Notes under the pieces: model-generated
Told to the model about the DNA's origin: nothing
The model's database searches: none
Seen by the model: the letters and a program-made list of their open reading frames with translations, nothing else
Shown: positions 55,973 through 64,000 of the stretch, piece after piece
Layout of the letters: each line of letters opens with the position of its first letter
Numbering within the stretch: position 1 is the stretch's first letter
Made by a program: the position numbers and the translations under genes
Source: Rhizomys pruinosus
Taxonomy: Eukaryota > Chordata > Mammalia > Rodentia > Spalacidae
Direction: 5' to 3'
Length of the DNA stretch: 64,000 bases
Assembly: GCA_009823505.1 (NCBI GenBank)
Contig: VZQC01008874.1
Coordinates: 80,037 to 144,036 of the forward strand

Positions 55973-56874
55973 GACTAAGTTCCCTAAATTTTATGTTTTT
56001 CAACTCTGACACACATATGGCATCCACCAGGCTTCTCTGTGTTAATCTGGCCTTAGAGAAGAAGACAAACCCAGGAAAACCCCAGATTATTTCTCTTCTT
56101 TCTCGGGTCCTTAGAATTCCAGGTCATCATGCATGAAATTGTGAATCACAAATAATATCTTTAATTTAAGATAAATATATGATTTGTTCATACTTGAAAG
56201 TAAAAAATAGCAATTAAAGTGTAGAATTACATAGAATATATAGCATGAGAAATATAACAGACAATATTTCATCATGCATGATTATAAGAAAAAAATGACC
56301 TCAGCAGATGAGAGCCCCAAAGCAAATGCTTAAGTAATAATGAAATTGAATTTCACCCCAGAAGAAAAGTATGTAGAAGTACAAAACTGGAAATATAAAT
56401 CCAGTTCAGGAAGTAACAATTCTGGTAGCTGGACTATGGAGTTGATGAAAATAAAAGGAAGGACAAAGACATTGCTTTCTGCAATACAGTATCTATTCCA
56501 CAGACTTGTGTTAAAGCAGTAATGATTATTGCCTTTAAAACCCACTGAATAATGAAGAATCTATGACTCTAAAACAAACAGTGGTTGTTTAGCTGAGTCT
56601 TAGCCCTCATTTACATGACCACCCCACCTTCTCATTGGTTTTTCAGCCTCTATTTTACCTCACCTTCTACCCAACTTAGTGAGAAGAAATTTTCAACTGG
56701 CAAATAGTAATTTTATATTTACATGGGGCACATTGTGATGTTGCGACACAGGTATAGATTTGCATCTTTTAAAACAAGCTAATTAGCATGACTATCACCT
56801 TGGCTGACTAGTCATTTTGTACACTTAATGAGCACATTTGAAACCTACTCTTTTAACAATATACTGACATGTTA
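55973..56874. other. No feature recognised
   Basis: Single-copy-like DNA; open frames on both strands are short and without recognisable domains. Confidence 0.4.
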
Positions 56875-57765
56875 TTTTTTTAATATTTCTATTGTTTGAA
56901 AATTTCATACACTGTACTTTAATTGTATTTGCTCTCCCTCACCCATCTCTTCCAAGATCCACCTCTTCCTCTCTTCCCAATATTGTGTCCTCTCTTTTTA
57001 TAAAAATACCCATGGAGTAAAATTTGTGCTGCCCATATATTCCTGGACATGGGCCACCCGCTTGAGCCTAGTCCACCTACCAGGGGCCACACCTTTGAAT
57101 GGAACCAACCTTCCCTCCTTCAACATCTATCAACTTCCAATAGCTATGCAGATAGCAGTGGGAGTCCATACACACCTCCCCCCCTACATGCTGGGATTTT
57201 GTCTGGTGTGAGCTTGTGCAGATCTTATGCAAGCTGTCACAACTGCTGTGAGTTCATATGTGCATCACACCTCTAAAGAACACCAACCTCCTCTCTCCCA
57301 GCAACTGTAAATTGCCAGTAGTTGCTCAACTAAAGCAAGGGGCTTCTTGCCCACCTTACCAATCTCTGCTGGGCTTTGCCTGTCTTGTGCTTATATAGGT
57401 CTTCTGTATGCTGTCACAAATACTGTGAGTTCATATGTGCAACTACCCTAAAGTGTCCAGGCACCAAGGTTTCCTTGTTTCATCTACTACCTCTGACTCT
57501 TACAATCTCCCCCTCCTTCCATGATGATCTCTGAGCCTTGAGAGGAGAGGGTAGATGGAGATGTCCCATCTAAGGCTGAGCACTCTGAACTTACATTATC
57601 TTCACCTTGACCAGTCGTGTGTTTCTATGGGAATTATCATCTGCTGCATGAAGAAGCCTCTCTGAGCAAGAATGAAAACTCTATGGCAATAAGCACTAAG
57701 TCATAGACTTATAACAGTAAATCCTTAGGAGTTATTTTTATAGGACTCGATCAGTTATTTCTAAA
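56875..57765 (-). mobile_element. Old rodent L1 3' UTR, antisense
   Basis: The left end has the complement of an L1 terminus (TTGAAAATTTCATACACTG, then CCCTCACCC). The right part has CCTTGACCAGTCGTGTGTTT and TGCATGAAGAAGCCTCTCTG, which resemble the Lx-type 3' UTR as I remember it. A segment near 57,195-57,255 (GCTGTCACAACTGCTGTGAG) is repeated in similar form at 57,410-57,445. Confidence 0.6.
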
Positions 57766-57769
57766 ACTT

Positions 57770-58965
57770 ATATGAATATGCAAATTACCTAAAAATAATA
57801 TCGCAAAACAAAACACAAAAGAGTGGGAAAACGAATATCGTTTGATCACAAGATTTAGTGTGATGCTACAGGACTACAACTGTAGGAATTAGAATTAGAA
57901 ATACAAATGGATTATTGGAAAACAATAAAGAGTCCAGAAGCAGATGCATGCTTACATGACTAATTGTATCTGACATAGGTACAACTCAAAGGGGAAAAAT
58001 TCAATCAGCAAGTTGGAACAATGGGTGTCTGAATGATTCCTTACCCTTATTTCATGTGAAGGATAACATTATAGCACTTTCAAGATTTTCAATCTTTGCA
58101 GATTTCCTATAATAAAAAGTATAGGCTATACTCTTTGAAAATTAAAAATTACTCATGAAAAGGTCATGTAGAAATTAACAGCAAGTCATCAAGTAGGAAA
58201 AAATATTCATAAATATGCAGCTAACCAATGTCTTCTAACAATATATTAGGTGCTTTGACGAAGATACCTGACAAACAACTGGTAGCATTTGAAAAAATGC
58301 TCAATATCGTTTGTCAACAGGGAATACAAATTAAAACCATAAAACAATGCTAATGGAACAGAAAAATGCTACAACCACTTTGTAGATATTTTGAGTAATT
58401 GTTATATAGTTAAACATACACTTGGGCCTAGCAGTTATGATACTCCTAAGTATTTATCCAAGAAAAAAGTGAAAACACATGTCTCCCCAAAAGACTTGTA
58501 CAATAATGTTTATGCCAGCTTTTAATGATAGTTGAAAATATATTCTTTTCAACCTAATATGAAAAATACAGTTAGACAGTCTGTCTGCTAGGTCATAAAA
58601 CAATGTTAGATTTCTATCTTTAGTAAAATAGAATGACAAATTGCATATACTCATGTAACCAAACACTATTTTGCAAAATGAAAAACCAATAGCTAACACA
58701 AGAAAAGCATGTATAAATACCACAGATATTATTTGGGATAAATGAACAGCAGAAAGAAATGGAAAGAGCTATCTTAGGATTCAAGTTACATTAGGCTCTC
58801 AAGCAGTTAAAAGCAAGTCATGGTGAAGGGAAATCAGCATAATTGCTACCTGCCTTTGGGGGGTGACAGTAGTAGAAATGATTGCTCCAAATGGGACATG
58901 AGAGAACTCTCTAGGTAGGTGAAATGTTTTATAATAATGAGAGAGTAAAAACTACAGGAAAGATT
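57770..58965 (+). mobile_element. Ancient mammalian L1 ORF2 and 3' end, sense
   Basis: The region 58,240-58,560 follows the late ORF2 order of old mammalian L1s: ATACAAATTAAAACCATAAA, ATGCTACAACCACTTTG, GTTAAACATACACTTG, AGTATTTATCCAAGAAAAA, GACTTGTACAATAATGTT. The end near 58,880-58,935 resembles an L1M-type 3' UTR. It is far more diverged than the rodent L1s here, so it predates them. Confidence 0.65.
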
Positions 58966-59159
58966 TATAAATTTCTTAAATATGTAAGTTTACCTAGAAA
59001 AATGTCAAAGAAAAGAGAAGTTCTCCTTCAGTTGTTCAATAAGGCAAAGGACAACTGATGACATAAGATGTCAGGCAGAATGACACCTTTAATGAGTGTG
59101 AGTGGGTGGTAAAGGGAATTATACTCTTTACTCTGTATTTGCTTAATATTTCTCATGAT
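58966..59159. other. No feature recognised
   Basis: Short stretch between two LINE fragments. Confidence 0.4.
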
Positions 59160-59370
59160 ATCAATTTTTTCACATAAATTTATTTTTATGTTTTTAACAA
59201 ATCTAGACCCATGTTCCTGCCCATTCCCCCACCCCGCTAGAGCTCATGCATTCTGCCAAACATGCTTTTCATCTCTTTCTCAGTCTTTCTCAATATTCTC
59301 CATGAGGAAGTTGACTATTTTGATCAGAAGTTCACTGTTTCAGTCAGTGTTGTCAATTTTAAATTAGTGG
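59160..59370 (-). mobile_element. L1 3' end, antisense
   Basis: CCCATTCCCCCACCCCGC is the complement of the L1 G-rich tract, and TGCATTCTGCCAAACATGC and CATCTCTTTCTCAGTC follow as in 9,385-9,425. It is 5'-truncated. Confidence 0.8.
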
Positions 59371-59389
59371 ATGATGATTTGATCGGTTA

Positions 59390-60060
59390 GCACACATTCA
59401 CTCATGATCTTTATGTGCTAGTCACTCTTCTCCATGTTTGATGATAATAGCAATCAATACAATAAATAGGTCATCATAGAACTTGCTTTGTAGTGGAAGA
59501 ATGAATGAAATAGTAACTAAATATATGCAGAAGGTAAAGTGGACAGAGGGTCATCAGAGCACTAAATGAAAAACCGACAGGGATGGGGACAAGTGAAGGA
59601 CAGGGGTAAAGGAATAGATTATATACAGAGTGACAAGACTCTGAGAAGGGAGCATTTGAGATAAGTCTTGAAGAAAGTAAAAAAGTAGATCATAGTGGGT
59701 GGGTAGCCACAGAGCAATGCCCTCGAGGTGGTGACTTCCCTGGCACCATGGAGCAGAGATGTGGGAAGACTGCAGCTCATTCAGGCACTCTGTAGGCCAG
59801 TGTGACACCTTCGGCTGTTAATTGCAATAAGATATTAAACTGCTGAGGGATTTTAAACAGAGTAGTGGCATGGTCTTATTTACATTTTAATAGAATAGCT
59901 CTGGCTCTTGCCTTAAGAATAAATTTAAGACTTTCAAGGTGAGAGCGGGGAGAACATTTGGATAAGAAAGAATCCAGATAAGAAAGTTGGCTTGGACCAC
60001 TGTTGTAGCAGTGAAGGTGTGAAAGAGTCAGATTTGCCAAATGTGCTGAAGCCCAAATTG
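59390..60060 (-). mobile_element. L2-like ancient LINE, antisense
   Basis: Order of blocks: TTTATGTGCTAGTCACTC, GAAGGGAGCATTTGAGATAA, GGCCAGTGTGAC, AGTAGTGGCATGGTCTTATT, AGAATAGCTCTGGCTCTTG and GCTTGGACCACTGTTGTAGC. These correspond to the antisense L2-like consensus I remember. L2 is an ancient CR1-clade LINE. Strand and family are from memory. Confidence 0.55.
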
Positions 60061-60944
60061 CCACATTATGCTGAAGAATTATTTCAGGGATAGAGAGAAG
60101 CAGAAAGGACTTGCAGGCAGATTTGCTTCTGCAGCAGAAAAGAGAGACAGGAACATCTTACTCCAGCAGGGCCCGCTGAAATCCTGAGCCTTCTAAACAC
60201 TGGTTCCTCTGAAGATTTGACATCCAACCAGCAATCAACAAAGGTTGCCATTTCTTAAAAATGGATCTCTGTCAGATGAACCACGTTGGTTATTGCCTTA
60301 CCCAAAAACTTCTTCCCCAAAGGAGTAAAGACGGAAAATTGAGAATTGCATGGAACAAAAATAAAATACAACTCTTCCCCATGAGAAGGAAATGAAAAGC
60401 CATGTGACTCTCAAAAGCTGAACTACTGTTATTTACTGTCCTACATGTAATTGAAAATTCTGAGTAGATGGGAAGAAAGAAATTAGGTAAAGCCAATTAG
60501 TATTAATAGATGATGAACAACAGTATGTTATCAGAATTTGAAAAGATGGGAAGGAGGAAAAGTGGATGGAGGGAGAGAAGGAAGAAAGATGACATCAGCA
60601 ATAAATGTTTTGTGCTATTGCAAATGCCTTGGGTAAAACAAAAGTCGGATGATCTTCTCCTGATGTTGCATACAAATTTGCCAATTGTTTTTGAGTTCCC
60701 AAAGTCACCATCCCAGTCTTTTTCCTTCTTTCTTTTTGACTAAGAATGACATGCTCATAACAACAAGGATGTTACAAAGGCATGGAGAGATGCACACTGA
60801 ATTCATTCCCAGAGTTTTCTTCCAAGTCTCAGACTCTGTGAGAGAGCATTACAATGTCTAAGCAGCTTGAACCAGGGGTTCCAGCAGCTGACCCCTAGCA
60901 CACTCCACTGGAAGTGCTTCCTCTGTACTACTGTTTCTTTATTT
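60061..60944. other. No feature recognised
   Basis: Single-copy-like DNA with no supported gene. Confidence 0.4.
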
Positions 60945-61162
60945 AATTTTTAATATTATTTTTTATTTTTTGTTTATGTTTGCTGGCATGTATGTAAGTG
61001 CACATGTATGTAGAAGGCTAAGGAAGACAGGAGAGGCCATCAGATGCCCTGGAACTGAAGTCACCAAGGGTTGTTAGCCACCATGTGGGTGATGGGAACC
61101 AAAACTTGGTCCTCTGAAAAGTAGCCAGTGTTCTTAAACCCTGAGTCATTTCTCCAGTCCCT
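60945..61162 (-). mobile_element. Old B2 SINE, antisense
   Basis: GAGTCATTTCTCCAGTCCC head complement, GGGAACCAAAACTTGGTCC for box B, ACCATGTGGGTGATGGG, and an AT-rich left tail. Confidence 0.85.
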
Positions 61163-63837
61163 GTAATTGTGACTGTTAATGTTGGATACCAATGCTAGTA
61201 AAGTAACTCTCACCTGGAACTGTAGACACACATAGGACTAGTCCCGTCTCTGGTCTCTTGAGTGATGCTACAGTTTGAGAATCATTGCTTTGTACTTTAG
61301 TGAGGAAGAATAAATGGCTTAGAAAATTTTCATTTGATTCTCCTCAACTCTGACTACCAAGAGCAGATTCTCTGAAGACTGCAGTGAGAATCAACTTCAA
61401 TTTAAATAACCTATCCTAACAATTCAGACACTTCAAACAGAACAACTATGCGCATAATCATAAAAACATTGCACCATCTATGTGGTCTTTGCCAAGGCCT
61501 CATCCTTGTAAAACTAATTGTGAGCAACATAAAAAAAAAATAGCTATTGAAAACCTATGGAGGTTTGATGCCTTGCTACACGCTGGAGAACACTCCAATC
61601 TCTCAACATCCTGCATCACAGTGAAAGCTAATTTCACAGCCATTGCTAATATCCGTTCTATATTCATATTTTAACATCTTCACCTTTAATCCTCAAACTA
61701 GGTCCCTACTGCTAAATTTATATGTCGGGTAGTGGCAGCAGCTGGGTTTGTTAAGCATGGCCAATTGCATTCCATAATATTCAGAATTTAAAACATTTGA
61801 AGCTAATTTAATGGTTATATTTAGCACTGGGATTTTCAAGTGTAGCGATAAACTTTTTTGCTCTCCTGACTGATGGAATATGTAATAAAATTACCACTGT
61901 ATATTGTGACTGTCAGAGTGATTCATTATATACCATATATAAAACTTTTTCAAAAGGACATCTTACATCACATATTTTAAATAAAAATTTAAAACCAAGG
62001 TCATCAAAGTGCTTCTGACACTTTTTAGAACTACTTGAAATACAGACTTCCTGTTTAAAATTATTTGAATTCTTTACACAAATATACAAGTTCTCTGAAA
62101 GCAACAACTTACCACTGTGCTAACTGAGCCATTCTATACATGATAGCTGTAGCGAGGGGATATGGCAAGGAAGAGATGTGCACAGCCTACTCTTCTGGCT
62201 AACAGTTACGGGAATGAAACTGGACACAGTTCAGCCAACAATCCTGTAGTTCTTATGATGGAGCCTCAGGACTTAGAACCCACTGAGATCCCACCAAATG
62301 CCAAGCTCTTAACTATATGAATTTATATACTTTACCTCACAGCTTTGAAAAGAAACTAAAGATTTTTCCCCAAGACTCTAGAATGAAGGATATTCAGTTG
62401 ACTCCAACTCTATAATGAAGGATATTCAGCTGACTCCACAGCTTCTTCCCAGTAGATCACATTGAGGTTAATGTGTACAATGATTTACCCAATTTGTAAA
62501 AGCTATGTGCTATGAAAAGCCTGCACCATGGGCTGTAAGAAGTAAGACCTTTTTCATGTTTCACTGTAAATTTTAGTTGTCCAATTGAGGACCAGAACTC
62601 AACTGAACCATAAGTGGTTGCATTTTCTTCCAGAATTCTGCCATTTCCATGGCAGGGGGAGGGGGCATAAAAGATACAAAAGGAAGGCAAGAAGGCAAGG
62701 ATTCAGTCAGGACATGAGTTCTTTCCATGTATCACATAGGGCACCCAGTCATTCTTGCACATGTTAACCAAGTTAAATGTCTTTCTCCTAAATACACAGG
62801 GAAGCAGGTATTTGCCCCTGAGTCAAACTGGTTAGATAATTTGCCTTCAGATCACAGAATACTTAGAGTGTGACTAGGATTAAAGTTTAGGTCTGACTGA
62901 TCATAAGCAATCACTTTCCCAGCATACATTTAGATGCTCCCCTTCCCCCCATTCCTGAAATAAATAATGTCATAATAGAATTTTAGGTAAGAGGACAACC
63001 TCACAATCCCCATGCCACAGACAAATGCTTCCTTTGGTTTCTATTCATAGTGAAAAATATATACTGCATCACTTGAAGACTTCATTTCCAGCCAAGCACT
63101 TTGCCTGCCAACCTTCCTCTCTCTCTGCTGCTGATCTCTGCGGTTGGTCATCACCACTGTTAATTTCCCCTGGGCATCTACATGACAGATGTCCCATGAG
63201 CAACCAAGGCTTGAAATGAAGAAGAGACTTTTTTTATTGCTGTGATTGGGAAACTAACTGCAACTCCCTTAGCTGTTTTATTTTAAAAGTAAAAACATGA
63301 ATTGCATATTGGCTACCTTTAAATATGCTACATGTTTTTACTAAGAAACTGCAAAATTGTACCCTAGTCATTCTCCTATCAAATTGGAATTCTGAAAATT
63401 CTAGGATGCATTTAAGAGCCTCCATTTTAGAATAAAATTGGAAATGTTTTGTTACATTTTCCTTCATTTTAATGAGCTTTTCATCAATTCTAAGTGCTGT
63501 CATTACTCGTGCACACTCATCAAAATAAAAAGTGTTAACCTCCACATACACTTAATCTACAGTGACTGCCAAACAGGTCTAATTGATTTAATGCCCGTTA
63601 AAATTCTATTTTGAAATATGAAATACTCCAACAAGTAATAAATAAATCATCAGTCACCTAGCACACCCAGAAAAACCACATTGATTATAAATTATTCAAA
63701 AGGAAATGATGGCTCAGCAAAAATCTTTAGACCATCTCTGTCTAAGAATTAGACAAATAAGGATGATGAAAACTCAAAATTTTAAGTGAATTTCACTATA
63801 GGATTTGTACGACATTTAAAAAATATTTTATTTATTT
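61163..63837. other. Longest stretch without recognised repeats
   Basis: About 2.7 kb in which I recognise no SINE or LINE. A minus-strand frame of 105 codons (63,234-63,551) has no recognisable domain. A two-copy 32-bp tandem duplication lies at 62,375-62,438. This is the best place in the window to look for conserved non-coding DNA. Confidence 0.45.
62375..62438. repeat. Two-copy tandem duplication, 32-bp period
   Basis: ACTCTAGAATGAAGGATATT begins at 62,375 and ACTCTATAATGAAGGATATT at 62,407; the copies differ at about two positions. Confidence 0.9.
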
Positions 63838-63990
63838 ATTTTTTTGGTCTTTTCAAGGCAGGGTCTCCCTTTAGTCCCAGCTGGCCTGAACCTCAATATA
63901 TAGAACAGGCTGGCCTAGAACTCACAGAGATCCACCTGCCTCTGCCTTCCAAGTGCTAGCACTAAAGGCATGCACCACCACGTCTGGCTT
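63838..63990 (-). mobile_element. B1 SINE, antisense
   Basis: GGTCTTTTCAAGGCAGGGTC, AACAGGCTGGCCTAGAACTC and the head complement CACCACCACGTCTGGC occur in order, ending close to the window edge. Confidence 0.93.
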
Positions 63991-64000
63991 ATAATACATA

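Noticed and set aside
63234..63551. 105-codon minus-strand frame
   Set aside because: AT-rich, no recognisable motif, no promoter or splice context.

Overview
This is repeat-dense intergenic or intronic DNA from a rodent genome, almost certainly a muroid. The evidence is the large number of B2 SINEs (tRNA-derived head with A and B boxes, AATAAA-rich tail), many B1 SINEs, B4/ID-like SINEs, a rodent URR1-type hAT transposon and rodent-type L1s. The common B2 form differs from the mouse and rat consensus as I remember it, so I favour a muroid other than Mus or Rattus; a spalacid is possible, but I cannot name the species. I found no intact host gene, tRNA, rRNA, CRISPR array or bacterial-type operon. 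One assembly gap of 878 N lies at 4024-4901.

Layout. 1-2.46 kb: B2/B4 SINEs, microsatellites and some unique sequence. 2.47-9.05 kb: a URR1 element broken by an L1 3' end, an L1 ORF1 fragment running toward the gap, a long L1 3' UTR, and an old L1 ORF2 carrying at least four later insertions. 9.28-16.84 kb: one long antisense L1 whose middle (about 12.96-15.15 kb) is anomalous. 16.9-28.5 kb: mostly single-copy DNA with B1, B2, MIR and B4-like SINEs, one possible coding relic at 24.54-24.96 kb and a poly-T-only retroposition scar at 25.42 kb. 28.6-31.7 kb: L1 ORF2 C-terminus and a second long L1 3' UTR. 32.0-39.1 kb: a B2 cluster, then a nearly full-length sense L1 with 5' UTR monomers and two B2 insertions. 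39.1-45.0 kb: SINEs, a purine microsatellite, an L1 3' UTR, an LTR-like segment, the second copy of an unclassified repeat and a minus-strand processed pseudogene. 45.0-50.8 kb: a sense L1 riddled with single-base indels up to about 49.9 kb. 51.1-54.0 kb: an L1 inverted by twin priming. 54-64 kb: SINEs, an old L1 3' UTR, an ancient L1 ORF2, an L2-like relic and mostly single-copy sequence.

The window is a record of successive LINE and SINE insertions. L1 supplied the reverse transcriptase. B1 and B2 inserts, and an L1 3' end, are flanked by 14-18 bp target-site duplications typical of L1-driven insertion. No genes act together in a pathway. The most useful results are: two tracts that look like unpolished long-read sequence inside L1s; a clean twin-primed inversion; a B2 subfamily marked by an internal duplication; an unclassified repeat family present twice; and a transposon-free tail of a retroposition event. 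All family names come from remembered consensus features, not from a database search.
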